Below are positions 43,209-51,348 of a stretch of 64,000 bases of DNA, one piece after another. Both the position numbers and the translations under genes were made by a program. Each line of letters begins with the position of its first letter. The stretch's first letter is position 1. The notes under the pieces were generated by a model. That model saw only the letters and a program-made list of their open reading frames with translations, had not been told where the DNA came from and ran no database searches. The stretch comes from Inquilinus sp. Marseille-Q2685 (GTDB lineage: Bacteria > Pseudomonadota > Alphaproteobacteria > DSM-16000 > Inquilinaceae): NCBI RefSeq assembly GCF_916619195.1, contig NZ_CAKAKL010000002.1:124001-188000 (forward strand), in the 5' to 3' direction.

Positions 43209-44282
43209 TCAGGCCGCCCAGGGCTGCGTCTCCGTCCGCACCGCCTGACCTGACGCCTTCGCCGCGGCGATCGACAGCGCCAGATACTGGTCCTGCGCCG
43301 CCTCGGCGAAGCCGTAGATCTCCTCCCCAGTCTCGACATAGCGGGCCATGCCGGCCAGGCAGGCGCCGACGGCGATCTCGTCGTCGTTCAGCCGGGTCCC
43401 GGCGAAGGGGTTGCGGTAGACCCAGTCGGTCCCGGCCAGGATGCCCACCAGGTGATGGCCCTGGATGTCGGCGTATTGCCCAGCATCCTGGCGCAGCAGG
43501 CGCAGCGTCACCGGGGTGCGGTGGTCCTGCAGGAAGCGCAGCTCGTCATCCTTGATCTCGCCGCGCTCGCCCCGTACCAGCACGCGCGGCGACCGGATCC
43601 AGTGATGGTACTGGTCGCTGGTGAAGTCGAACACCGCCGACCGGTCGCCGAAATCCAGCGTGGCGATGGTCTGCTCGGACTGGGCGATGCGGTGTTCGGC
43701 CGGCGGGCCGGCGCGGGTCGGGCCGGCGATGATCGGGCTGGTGAAGCCCTGGGCCCGGATGGTGGCGTTCTCGAAGCCCAGGCCGAGATGCTTCCGGATC
43801 AGGCTGGTGCCGTGATAGCCGTGCGCCACCGCGACATGGGCGTGGCTCGGCGTGCCGATCCGGCCGGCGGCGATCAGCGCGAGGCGGGCGGCGTGGGTCG
43901 GCTGCAGGAAGTACTGCTCCGCCACCTGGACGCGGGCGCCGCCGCGGACCAGCGCATTGAGCCGCAGCAGCCCGTCGAGGTCGGGCGCCGGCGGCGTCTC
44001 GGTCAGCACCGGCTGGCCGGCCGCCGCCAGCTCGGCGATCACGCCGGGCGCGGCCGGCTGCGAGACGGACACGACGGTGAAGCGCGGCCGGGTCAGGCGC
44101 AGCAGCGCCTCGGTCGTGCGGAAGGTCGGCAGCCCCCATTGCGCCTCGAAGGCGGCGCCGCGGGCCGGGTCGCGCACCACCACGCCGTCGACGCGGAAGC
44201 GCTCCGGCAGCGCCCGGGCGACGCGCAGGAAGAACTCGGTGCGCCAGCCGGGGCCGACGATGGCGAAGTTGCAGCGGGGCAC
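43209..44282 (-). CDS. Gfo/Idh/MocA family oxidoreductase
   Basis: A 357-residue NAD(P)-dependent dehydrogenase-like protein. The N-terminal Rossmann fold begins RCNFAIVGPGWRTEFFLRVA, a variant of the GxGxxG motif; the EKP-like signature is replaced by VLTETPPAPDLDGL, with threonine in the lysine position (ETP). The C-terminal domain has AEQYFLQPTHAARLALI and VAHGYHGTSLIRKHL. These proteins reduce or oxidise sugars and inositols. GTG 44282 is preferred because GAGGA lies upstream; a TTG at 44336 is possible. The missing lysine of EKP makes its activity uncertain. Confidence 0.8.
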   Translation of the reverse strand: MPRCNFAIVGPGWRTEFFLRVARALPERFRVDGVVVRDPARGAAFEAQWGLPTFRTTEALLRLTRPRFTVVSVSQPAAPGVIAELAAAGQPVLTETPPAPDLDGLLRLNALVRGGARVQVAEQYFLQPTHAARLALIAAGRIGTPSHAHVAVAHGYHGTSLIRKHLGLGFENATIRAQGFTSPIIAGPTRAGPPAEHRIAQSEQTIATLDFGDRSAVFDFTSDQYHHWIRSPRVLVRGERGEIKDDELRFLQDHRTPVTLRLLRQDAGQYADIQGHHLVGILAGTDWVYRNPFAGTRLNDDEIAVGACLAGMARYVETGEEIYGFAEAAQDQYLALSIAAAKASGQAVRTETQPWAA

Positions 44283-44376
44283 GTGCGGATCCTCGGGACT
44301 CGGGGCCGGAGGAGGAATCTCACCCCGGAACGGCAAAGGGTGTAAACCGCATCCGACGGGTGGACGGAGGGAAGCG

Positions 44377-45120
44377 ATGGCGAAGCGGCCGCGGGCGGAT
44401 CTGGTGCTGGTCGAGCGCGGCCTGGCGGAAAGCCGGGCGCGGGCCCAGGCGCTGATCCTGGCCGGGCTGGTCTATGAGGGCACGAAGCGGGTCGAGAAGC
44501 CGGGCGACGGCATCGCCCAGCCCGAGGCGCTGTCGGTGCGCGGTCGCGACCATCCCTGGGTCAGCCGCGGTGGGCTGAAGCTGGTCAAGGGCCTCGACCA
44601 TTTCGGCATCGACCCGGCCGGGCTGGTGGGGCTCGACGTCGGCGCCTCGACCGGCGGCTTCACCGACGTGCTGCTGAGCCGCGGTGCGGCGAAGGTCTAC
44701 GCCGTCGATGTCGGGCACGGCCAGCTGGCCTGGTCGCTGCGCCAGGACCCGCGCGTGGTGGTGCTGGAGCGGACCAATGCCCGGCATCTCGACCGGGCGC
44801 TGATCCCGGATCGGGTCGGCATTGTCGTCTGCGACGCCAGCTTCATCGGGCTCGAGACGGTGTTGCCGGCGGCGCTGGCCCTGGCCGCGCCGGGCGCCTG
44901 GCTGGTGGCGCTGATCAAGCCGCAATTCGAGGTCGGGCCCGACCGGGTCGGCAAGGGCGGCGTGGTGCGCGACCCGGAGCTGCACCGCGAGGTCTGCGAC
45001 CGCATTTCCGCCTGGCTCGCCGCCCGCCCGGGCTGGCAGGTGCTGGGCGTCGCCGAAAGCCCGATCACCGGCCCCGAAGGCAATGTCGAGTTCCTGATCG
45101 GCGGTCGGTTCGAGGGCTGA
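44377..45120 (+). CDS. tlyA: TlyA-family rRNA (cytidine-2'-O)-methyltransferase
   Basis: A 247-residue protein with an N-terminal S4 RNA-binding domain (RADLVLVERGLAESRARAQALILAGLV) and a FtsJ-like methyltransferase domain: HPWVSRGGLKLVKGLDHFG, the SAM site LDVGASTGGFTDVLL, VVCDASFIGLETV and LIKPQFEVGP. In mycobacteria TlyA methylates 16S and 23S rRNA and confers sensitivity to capreomycin. A GGAGGG ribosome site precedes the ATG. Divergent from the Gfo/Idh gene across 94 bases. Confidence 0.93.
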   Translation: MAKRPRADLVLVERGLAESRARAQALILAGLVYEGTKRVEKPGDGIAQPEALSVRGRDHPWVSRGGLKLVKGLDHFGIDPAGLVGLDVGASTGGFTDVLLSRGAAKVYAVDVGHGQLAWSLRQDPRVVVLERTNARHLDRALIPDRVGIVVCDASFIGLETVLPAALALAAPGAWLVALIKPQFEVGPDRVGKGGVVRDPELHREVCDRISAWLAARPGWQVLGVAESPITGPEGNVEFLIGGRFEG

Positions 45121-45126
45121 GCCGGT

Positions 45127-45624
45127 TTATCGCGCCGCGGCGCTGCGCCTCGGCTCTGCCGAGCGAGCGTCGGCCTGGGCCTCCGCGTGGCTGAGCAGGC
45201 TGTCGCGCATCTTGACGATCGCCTTCTGCAGCGCCGCGAACTCCTCAGCGTTCAGGCCCGTCGCGTCGACTAGGTCCCGCTGCCCGCCCTGCTCCCGCAG
45301 GCGACGCCCGGCCTCGGTCAGGCTGACGATTACCTGCCGCTCGTCGGCGGGGTCGCGCCGGCGGCGGAGATAACCGAGCTCCTCCAGCCGCTTGAGGATC
45401 GGGGTCAGCGTGTTGGATTCGAGGAACAGCTTCTCACCCAGGCTCTTCACGGTCTGGTTGTCGTCGTCCCACAGGGCGACGATGGTGATCCACTGGGTAT
45501 AGGTGATGCCGAGCTCCTCCAGGATCGGCTTGTACGCTCGGCCGAAGGCGAGATTCGCCGAATAGACCGCGAAGCACAGGAAATCGGCCAGCTTCGGCAG
45601 CGTTCGGTCTCGGGATTGGGTCAC
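45127..45624 (-). CDS. MarR-family regulator of OhrR type
   Basis: A 165-residue winged-helix repressor. The N-terminal helix KLADFLCFAVYSANLAFGRAY places Cys17 exactly where OhrR proteins carry the peroxide-sensing cysteine, with the nearby tyrosine (Tyr21) also conserved. The DNA-binding part is VKSLGEKLFLESNTLTPILKRLEELGYLRRRRDPADERQ. Organic hydroperoxides oxidise the cysteine and release the repressor in the known family members. Its divergent neighbour is a VOC-type protein rather than ohr, and two matching operators lie between them. Confidence 0.88.
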   Translation of the reverse strand: MTQSRDRTLPKLADFLCFAVYSANLAFGRAYKPILEELGITYTQWITIVALWDDDNQTVKSLGEKLFLESNTLTPILKRLEELGYLRRRRDPADERQVIVSLTEAGRRLREQGGQRDLVDATGLNAEEFAALQKAIVKMRDSLLSHAEAQADARSAEPRRSAAAR

Positions 45625-45666
45625 AGGGGCCTCGCTTCATATGGTGTTATTCTTATATAGATCGCA

Positions 45667-45681
45667 TCCGATTAAATCGGA
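45667..45681. promoter_or_regulatory. Operator 1 for the OhrR-like repressor
   Basis: TCCGATTAAATCGGA, a palindrome centred on 45674 with perfect arms, about 43 bases upstream of the regulator start. It shares the consensus GCRTCCGATTRAAWCGGA with operator 2, aligned without gaps. It lies just upstream of the -35 hexamer of the VOC promoter. Confidence 0.75.
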
Positions 45682-45686
45682 AGAGG

Positions 45687-45715
45687 TTGACACCGGGAAT
45701 CGCTCGGCCTAAATA
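45687..45715 (+). promoter_or_regulatory. Promoter of the VOC gene (TTGACA-N17-TAAATA)
   Basis: A perfect -35 TTGACA at 45687-45692, a 17-base spacer and a weak -10 TAAATA at 45710-45715. Operator 2 begins at the -10 element and operator 1 ends six bases before the -35, so a bound repressor would cover the promoter. Confidence 0.65.
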
Positions 45716-45747
45716 AATTGCGTCCGATTGAAACGGACGCGATTTAT
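45713..45747. promoter_or_regulatory. Operator 2 for the OhrR-like repressor
   Basis: An inverted repeat with 14-base arms and one mismatch: AAATTGCGTCCG (45715-45726), spacer ATTGAAA, CGGACGCGATTT (45734-45745), extended by one AT pair each side. Shares the core with operator 1. It overlaps the -10 region of the VOC promoter. Confidence 0.78.
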
Positions 45748-45799
45748 ATTCCGGGAGAATCGCCCAGTTCGCGAACTCCCGCAACCGGAGGAGCAGGAC

Positions 45800-46402
45800 A
45801 TGAGCAACACCGATGTGAACAGCAATCCCGAGCTGAAGCTCGAGGTCGTCACCATCCCGGTCTCGGATGTCGACCGCGCCAAGAGCTTCTACACCGGCCT
45901 GGGCTGGCGGCTGGATGCCGACATCTCCGGCGACAACTTCCGGGTTATCCAGGTCACCCCTCCGGGCTCACCGGCCTCGGTGATCTTCGGCCAGGGCAAC
46001 ACCGTGGCCCCCTACTTCATCGTCTCCGACATCGTGGCGACGCGCGCCGAGCTCGCCGCCCGCGGCGTCGATGTGAGCGAGGTGTACCATCACGACGAGG
46101 CCGGGCAGCGCCGCAGCGGGCCGGAGCCGACCCGGCGCAGTTATGCCTCCTGGGCCTCGTTCAGGGACCCGGACGGCAACGAATGGCTGATCCAGGAGGT
46201 CACCCACCGCCTGCCGGGACGGGTGGAGGCGGGCGACACCATCTTCAGCTCCGCGAAGGAACTTGCCGCCACGCTGCGGCGCGCGGCGGCCGCCCATGGC
46301 GAGCACGAGAAGCGGAACGGCGGCCAGCACGACGCGAACTGGCCGGACTGGTACGCCGAATACATCGTCCGCGAACAGGCCGGCCGGGAGCTGCCCCTGT
46401 AA
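45800..46402 (+). CDS. VOC (glyoxalase/bleomycin-resistance fold) protein under OhrR-like control
   Basis: A 200-residue protein. The VOC domain covers about residues 13-145: LEVVTIPVSDVDRAKSFYTGLGWRLDAD, GNTVAPYFIVSDIVATRAELAARGV, and SWASFRDPDGNEWLIQEVTHRLPG with the metal-ligand glutamate near its end. The tail (SSAKELAATLRRAAAAHGEHE, WPDWYAEYIVREQAG) is an extra helical segment seen in a subset of the family. A strong GGAGGAG site precedes the ATG. Expression is probably induced by organic peroxides or electrophiles given the divergent regulator. Reaction unknown; it is likely a dioxygenase or lyase acting on a reactive small molecule. Confidence 0.82.
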   Translation: MSNTDVNSNPELKLEVVTIPVSDVDRAKSFYTGLGWRLDADISGDNFRVIQVTPPGSPASVIFGQGNTVAPYFIVSDIVATRAELAARGVDVSEVYHHDEAGQRRSGPEPTRRSYASWASFRDPDGNEWLIQEVTHRLPGRVEAGDTIFSSAKELAATLRRAAAAHGEHEKRNGGQHDANWPDWYAEYIVREQAGRELPL

Positions 46403-46424
46403 GCGGTGTGAAGGACAGCGCTCT

Positions 46425-46459
46425 CCGAGCTGACACCGCTCGGGGTGGTGTCAGCTCGG
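46425..46459. terminator. Hairpin between convergent VOC and sppA genes
   Basis: Perfect 13-base arms CCGAGCTGACACC (46425-46437) and GGTGTCAGCTCGG (46447-46459) with a 9-base loop. It sits between the two stops (46402 and 46473) and can serve both strands. No U-tract follows, so termination may be Rho-assisted or the hairpin may only protect the 3' ends. Confidence 0.7.
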
Positions 46460-46472
46460 GCTCCGGGATTTC

Positions 46473-48227
46473 CTACCGGCCCAGCAGCAGCGGCTGCATG
46501 GCCGCGACCGGGCCGTCCGCCGCGGCGGCGAGGGCGCCGAAGCGTTCCGCGACCGGGCCCAGGGGGCCCAGCCCGGCCTGCTCCAGCAGCGCCGCGCCGC
46601 CGAACGGGCTGCCCGAGATCAGCCGGCGCAGCGTATCCAGCGCCGAGCGCGGGCGCGGCAGGCGCACCACCGCCACCTTGGCGTCGGGGCTCAGGCCGAT
46701 CGCCTGGCGGGCGATGACCATGGCGGCGTCGAGCCCGCCCAGCCGGTCGACCAGCCCGTTCTTGACCGCTTCGCTGCCCAGCCAGACCCGGCCCTGGGCG
46801 ACGGCGTCGACCGCCTTCGGGTCCATGCCGCGGCCTTTGGCCACCAGCTGCAGGAAGGCGTCGTAGCCGGCATCGATGCCGGCTTCGAACCGGCCCTTCT
46901 CGGTGGCGTCGAGCGGCTCGTTCAGGGTCCAGATCCCGGCGTTGCGGCCACGCTGCACGGTGCCCCAGCTGACGCCGACCTTCTTCCACAGCGCCTGCAG
47001 CACCGGCTTGCCGGCGAAGATGCCGATCGACCCCGTCAGGGTCGAGGGTTCGGCCACGATCGCCTTGGCCTGGGCGGCGATCCAGTAGCCGCCGGAGGCC
47101 GCGGCCTCGCCCATCGACACCACGATCGGCTTGCCGGCGTCGCGCGCCCGTCCGACCGACCGGCCGATCAGGGCCGAGGCGACGACCGAGCCGCCGGGGC
47201 TGTCGATGCGCAGCACGATCGCCTTGATCTTCTCGTTCTCGACCGCGTCGTCGATGGTCTCGGCCAGCTCGCGGCCGACGATCTCGCGATCCAGCCGGCT
47301 GTCCGAGGCCTCGTCGACGATCGGGCCGGTGGCGTAGATCACCGCGATCCGCGGCTGGTCGCCCTTCGTCTCCGGCTCGGTCGCGGCCAGATAGTCGCCG
47401 GCCCCGACCTCGGCCAGCTTGCGGCCGGCCCGGGCGTCGACCAGCCCGTCGACCTCGTCCCAATAGGCCAGCCTGTCGACCAGCTTGGCATCGACCGCCT
47501 CCCTGGCGGTGTAGGGCCCGCCGTCGATCAGCCGCTTGACCTGGTCCGGCGGCATGGCGCGGCCCTGGGCGATGCCGGCGACCAGCTGGTCGTACAGCCC
47601 CTGGGCCATGGCCTCGTTCATCGCCCGGCTGGCCGGGGTGAAGTCGCGCTCGGTGAAGGTCTCGGGCGCCGATTTGTACTGGCCGCGCTTGCTCACCTCG
47701 GGCTGGATGCCGACGGTGTCCAGCAGGTCGCGCACGAACGGCACCTCGACCGAGATGCCGGTCAGGCCGACGCCGCCCTGCGGCATCATCAGGGTCTGGT
47801 CGAAGCCGGCGGCGAGATAGATCGCGACATTGCCGGGCCCGGCGCTGCCGAGGTCGTCGGCATGGGCCACCGTCAGCTTGCCGGCCCGTCGCGCCCGGTC
47901 GACGGCGTCGCGCAGCTCCTGCGCCGAGGCCAGCGGCACCGCGTCGGGCGCCAGCCGGGCGACGATGGCGCCGACCCGCGGGTCGGCGGCGGCACGGTCG
48001 ATCGCGTCGATGGTCTGGTGCAGCGTCAGCGGGCTGCGGGTCAGGCTGAAGCCGCCCGGCACCTGGTCCGGCGCGCCGCGGCGCAGGTCGAGCACCAGGG
48101 CGAGGTCGCCCTTCGGCAGCGAGGGCGACCGCGTCGCCAGGTACCAGGCCGTCCCGCCGACCACGGCGAGCAGCAGCAGGAACAGCACGCCGAAGATGAT
48201 GAGGATGGCGCGGATGAAACGGCCCAT
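46473..48227 (-). CDS. sppA: Signal peptide peptidase SppA, long (67K) form
   Basis: A 584-residue membrane-anchored serine protease that degrades cleaved signal peptides. An N-terminal transmembrane helix (AILIIFGVLFLLLLAVVGGTAW) is followed by two tandem S49 domains. The catalytic lysine is in SKRGQYKSAPETFTERD of the first domain and the nucleophilic serine in VVSMGEAAASGGYWIAAQA of the second, as in the E. coli enzyme. Length matches the duplicated gammaproteobacterial form rather than the short 36K form. Confidence 0.94.
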   Translation of the reverse strand: MGRFIRAILIIFGVLFLLLLAVVGGTAWYLATRSPSLPKGDLALVLDLRRGAPDQVPGGFSLTRSPLTLHQTIDAIDRAAADPRVGAIVARLAPDAVPLASAQELRDAVDRARRAGKLTVAHADDLGSAGPGNVAIYLAAGFDQTLMMPQGGVGLTGISVEVPFVRDLLDTVGIQPEVSKRGQYKSAPETFTERDFTPASRAMNEAMAQGLYDQLVAGIAQGRAMPPDQVKRLIDGGPYTAREAVDAKLVDRLAYWDEVDGLVDARAGRKLAEVGAGDYLAATEPETKGDQPRIAVIYATGPIVDEASDSRLDREIVGRELAETIDDAVENEKIKAIVLRIDSPGGSVVASALIGRSVGRARDAGKPIVVSMGEAAASGGYWIAAQAKAIVAEPSTLTGSIGIFAGKPVLQALWKKVGVSWGTVQRGRNAGIWTLNEPLDATEKGRFEAGIDAGYDAFLQLVAKGRGMDPKAVDAVAQGRVWLGSEAVKNGLVDRLGGLDAAMVIARQAIGLSPDAKVAVVRLPRPRSALDTLRRLISGSPFGGAALLEQAGLGPLGPVAERFGALAAAADGPVAAMQPLLLGR

Positions 48228-48246
48228 GATGCGTCCTGCCCGGGAA

Positions 48247-48819
48247 TCAGCGGTTCATCGCGTGATAGTCGCGGTTCGGCATCATGTCGACGCCCGTGGC
48301 GACGCGGTTCGACATGTTGAAGAACCCGACCACGTCGCAGATGTCGAAGATGTCCTCGTCGGAGAAGCCGTGCCCGCGCAGCGCCGTGCGCTCGGGGTCG
48401 CCGACCCGGTGCGGCTCGGTGGTCAGCAGCCAGGCGAAGTCCAGCATGGCGCGGTGGCGCGGCGGCAGCCGGGCGACGCGGTAATTGAAGGCCAGCATCT
48501 CGCCGAGCTCCGGATCCTCCGCCAGGCGCCGCACCGCCTGGCCGTGGGCGACCAGGCAGTAGTAGCATCGGTTGGCCGAGGAGACGGTGACGGCGATCAT
48601 CTCCCGCTCCAGCTTCGACAGGCCGCTGTCGCCCAGCATCAGCTCGTTGTAGGTGGCGATGAAGTTGCGCAGCTTCTTCGGCCGCAGGCTGTAGGCGCGG
48701 ATCACGTTCGGCACCAGCCCCAGCTTCTCCATGCACTTGGCGTAATAGGCCTTGAGATCGTCGTCGAGCGCAGCCTCGTCCGGGATCGGGAAGGCCATGA
48801 CGTGGTCGGGCTGCGGCAC
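48247..48819 (-). CDS. Peroxidase-related enzyme (AhpD/CMD family)
   Basis: A 190-residue helical protein of the AhpD-like peroxidase-related family (TIGR01926). The redox motif SSANRCYYCLVAHGQAVRRL has C-x2-C-x3-H, and the EREMIAVTVSS helix precedes it. Blocks LGLVPNVIRAYSLRPKKLRNFIATYN and FFNMSNRVATGVDMMPNRDY are family signatures. It lies 19 bases upstream of sppA on the same strand and is probably cotranscribed. Confidence 0.9.
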   Translation of the reverse strand: MPQPDHVMAFPIPDEAALDDDLKAYYAKCMEKLGLVPNVIRAYSLRPKKLRNFIATYNELMLGDSGLSKLEREMIAVTVSSANRCYYCLVAHGQAVRRLAEDPELGEMLAFNYRVARLPPRHRAMLDFAWLLTTEPHRVGDPERTALRGHGFSDEDIFDICDVVGFFNMSNRVATGVDMMPNRDYHAMNR

Positions 48820-48948
48820 GGCAGGAATCCTCTCTGGTCGCCGGCGCAGCCTAGCAGGCGGCGAGGGCCGGGTCGAACCGGCTCTCGGCGATATCTATGA
48901 CGATGGCTCCATATCGACCCTCATTGACGATGACCCATGTCCCTCACC

Positions 48949-49041
48949 GTCATGGCGAGCCCAGGAGGGGCGTGGCCATCCAGGATGGCGGGGATCTGTT
49001 CCGGCTGCGCGACTGGATGGCCACGCTTCGCTCGCCATGAC
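48949..49041. repeat. Palindromic repeat element, family A-prime, copy 2
   Basis: Outer arms GTCATGGCGAG (48949-48959) and CTCGCCATGAC (49031-49041); inner part carries GTGGCCATCCAGG and CTGGATGGCCACG. Same type as 7398-7484 but with a diverged middle. It lies in the 267-base gap 48820-49086, in which I see nothing else. Confidence 0.85.
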
Positions 49042-49086
49042 GGGGAAGGGGACCGAGAGTCGGAGAGAGGTGCCTGGGCGGAGGAG

Positions 49087-50028
49087 CTAACCCCCGCGCT
49101 TGTAGATGCGGTGGTCCAACCGCTCGTCGTCCAGCCCGGCCGGCTCCTGGTGCAGGATCACCTCGGCGTCGGGAAAGGCGTCGGACAGCGCCGCCTCCAG
49201 CCGGTCGCAGACGGTGTGGGCCTGCCACAGGGTCAGGCTACCGTCCATCTCGACATGCAGCTCGATGAAGCGGGTGCCGCCGGCGCTGCGGGTGCGCATG
49301 TCGTGCAGGCCGGCCACCTCCGGATCGGCGCGGACGATGGCGGCGATCCTGTCCCGGTCCTCGCGCGGCAGCTCGCGGTCCATCAGGTGGTCGACGGCGC
49401 GGCGGGCGATGCGGGCGGCGCTGACCAGAAGCCACAGCGCCACGCCGATGGCGGCGGCGGGGTCGAGCCACTGCCAGCCCGGCCGCTGGCCGATCACCAG
49501 CACCGCCAGCACCACCACGCTGGTGGCGGTGTCGCCGACATAGTTCAGCCGGTCGGCGTCGATCGCGGTCGAATCGGTGCGGCGGGCGACGCTGCGCTGG
49601 AACAGCACCAGCAGGATCGTTGCCGCCAGGGAGATCGCCATCACGGCGATGCCGAGCGGCACCTCGGCCACCGGCTCGGGATTGATGAAGCGGCCGGCCG
49701 ATTCGAAGATCAGCAGCAGGGCCGAGCCGCCGACGAAGGCGGCCTGGGCGATGGCGCCCAGCGGTTCGGCCTTGCCGTGGCCGAAGCGGTGCGACCGGTC
49801 CGGCGGCCGCAGCGCGTGGCGCACGCTGATCATCAGGATGCCGGAGGCGGCGACGTCGACCAGGCTGTCGAGCAGCGAGGACAGGATCGCGGCCGACCCG
49901 GTCACCAGCCAAGCGGCCAGCTTCAGGACGGCCAGGGTCGAGGCCACCGAGACGCTGACCGCCGTCGCCAGCCGCAGCAGCCGGTCGCGTCTGGCCTGTT
50001 CGCCGCCGTTCTGGACGGCGTCCGTCAC
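49087..50028 (-). CDS. Cation diffusion facilitator transporter
   Basis: A 313-residue inner membrane metal/proton antiporter, FieF-like. Six helices are evident; the metal-site signatures are [16 protein letters not shown] (D-x3-D in helix 2), [13 protein letters not shown] (HxxHG-type loop) and [20 protein letters not shown] (helix 5 site). The C-terminal cytosolic domain has [21 protein letters not shown]. The GTG start overlaps the pdxH stop (GTGA), and that start is the first residue in register with the family. Substrate is probably Fe2+ or Zn2+; not decidable here. Confidence 0.93.
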   Translation of the reverse strand: MTDAVQNGGEQARRDRLLRLATAVSVSVASTLAVLKLAAWLVTGSAAILSSLLDSLVDVAASGILMISVRHALRPPDRSHRFGHGKAEPLGAIAQAAFVGGSALLLIFESAGRFINPEPVAEVPLGIAVMAISLAATILLVLFQRSVARRTDSTAIDADRLNYVGDTATSVVVLAVLVIGQRPGWQWLDPAAAIGVALWLLVSAARIARRAVDHLMDRELPREDRDRIAAIVRADPEVAGLHDMRTRSAGGTRFIELHVEMDGSLTLWQAHTVCDRLEAALSDAFPDAEVILHQEPAGLDDERLDHRIYKRGG

Positions 50029-50702
50029 GGATACAGCCGATGGTGGCGCCAGCCGTCCCGTCCCGGCTCGTACGCGATGCGGTCGTGCAGCCGGTACGGC
50101 CGCTCCTGCCAGAACTCGATCCGCCACGGCACCAGGCGGAAGCCGGACCAGTGCGGCGGCCGCGGCACCGGCCCGTCCGTCTCCTCCGGCCCGAAGCGGC
50201 GGGTCGCCTCGTCCACCGCCTGCTCCAGCGTCGCCCGGTCGGCCAGCGGCCGCGACTGGGCCGAGGCCCAGGCGCCGATCCGGCTGCCGCGCGGGCGGCT
50301 GGCGAAATAGGCGTCGGCCTCCGCCGGCTCGACCGGCGTCACCGGCCCCTCGATCCGGATCTGCCGGCGCAGGCTCTTCCAGTAGAAGCACAGCGCCGCC
50401 CGCGGGTTGCGGGCCAGCTCCTCGCCCTTGCGGCTCTCCAGATTGGTGTAGAAGACGAAGCCGCGCGCTTCCGTCGCGGCGTCGTCGATGCCCTTCAGCA
50501 GCACCGTCCGGACCGAGGGCACGCCGTCCGCCGTCGCGGTCGCCAGTGCCATGGCGTTGGGGTCGTTGATCTCATGCGCCGAGGCCAGGGCGAACCAGGT
50601 TTCGAACAGCGCGAACGGGTCCGCCGGCGGAACGAAATCAAGGTTGGCGGGTTCGGTTGCGGCACTGCCGGGATTCGGGGTGGTGGAGGGGGGCGTCGTC
50701 AT
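50025..50702 (-). CDS. pdxH: Pyridoxamine 5'-phosphate oxidase
   Basis: A 225-residue FMN enzyme that makes pyridoxal 5'-phosphate. Family blocks: [81 protein letters not shown], and the C-terminal [15 protein letters not shown] and [16 protein letters not shown]. The first 25 residues form a variable proline-rich extension. It is coupled with the CDF gene downstream by stop-start overlap and diverges from the glycine-zipper lipoprotein gene. Confidence 0.95.
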   Translation of the reverse strand: MTTPPSTTPNPGSAATEPANLDFVPPADPFALFETWFALASAHEINDPNAMALATATADGVPSVRTVLLKGIDDAATEARGFVFYTNLESRKGEELARNPRAALCFYWKSLRRQIRIEGPVTPVEPAEADAYFASRPRGSRIGAWASAQSRPLADRATLEQAVDEATRRFGPEETDGPVPRPPHWSGFRLVPWRIEFWQERPYRLHDRIAYEPGRDGWRHHRLYP

Positions 50703-50819
50703 GGCGCACGGCCTTCATTCGGTCGAATTCCGGCTACATTAGGGATCGACGCCGTGAAGTCCATGGCGGCCAGGACAGGTCCGATGCCCGCTGCGGGCAT
50801 CGCAGGAGGATCGGAGAGA

Positions 50820-51290
50820 ATGAGGAAGTTCACCATCGCCGCCGTGCTCGTGGGCGCGGTCGCCCTGGCCGGGTGCCAGGACTATGGCCCGAAGCAGGGC
50901 GCCGGCACCCTGATCGGCGCCGCCGGCGGCGGCCTGCTCGGCTCGCAGTTCGGCAGCGGCACCGGCAAGCTGGCCGCGACGGCCGCCGGTGTGCTGATCG
51001 GCGGCTGGCTCGGCAACTCGGTCGGCGCCTCGCTCGACCGGTCGGACCAGCTCTATGCCGAGCGCACCTACAACCAGGCCTTCGAGAGCGCCCCGACCGG
51101 CACCTCCAGCTCCTGGCGCAACCCGGATTCCGGCAATTACGGCACGGTCACCCCGACCCGCACCTATCGGGACTACGGGCGTGACTGCCGCGAATTCACC
51201 CAGACCATCTACGTCCAGGGCCGGGCCCAGCCCGGCACCGGCACCGCCTGCCGCGAAGGCGATGGAACTTGGCGGATCGTCAACGGCTAA
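50820..51290 (+). CDS. Glycine-zipper outer membrane lipoprotein (17 kDa surface antigen-like)
   Basis: A 156-residue protein with a lipoprotein signal (LVGAVALAGCQDYG, cysteine 19), two glycine-zipper helices (GAGTLIGAAGGGLLGSQFGS and LAATAAGVLIGGWLGNSVG) and a C-terminal domain with YRDYGRDCREFTQTIYVQGR and TACREGDGTW, where the two cysteines probably pair. This is the RT0821/Lpp0805-type surface antigen family. GGAGGATCGGAGAG precedes the ATG. Function is structural or unknown. Confidence 0.9.
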   Translation: MRKFTIAAVLVGAVALAGCQDYGPKQGAGTLIGAAGGGLLGSQFGSGTGKLAATAAGVLIGGWLGNSVGASLDRSDQLYAERTYNQAFESAPTGTSSSWRNPDSGNYGTVTPTRTYRDYGRDCREFTQTIYVQGRAQPGTGTACREGDGTWRIVNG

Positions 51291-51313
51291 GACCCCCGAT
51301 CCGAACCGTCCGA

Positions 51314-51348
51314 CGAAGGCCCGCCGTGCCGCTCACGGCGGGCCTTCG
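51314..51348. terminator. Bidirectional terminator, overlapping the yihY-like stop
   Basis: Perfect 15-base arms CGAAGGCCCGCCGTG (51314-51328) and CACGGCGGGCCTTCG (51334-51348) with a 5-base loop. It follows the lipoprotein stop by 24 bases. The stop codon and last codons of the convergent YihY-type gene (stop at 51333-51335) lie inside the hairpin, so the same structure ends both genes. Confidence 0.85.
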
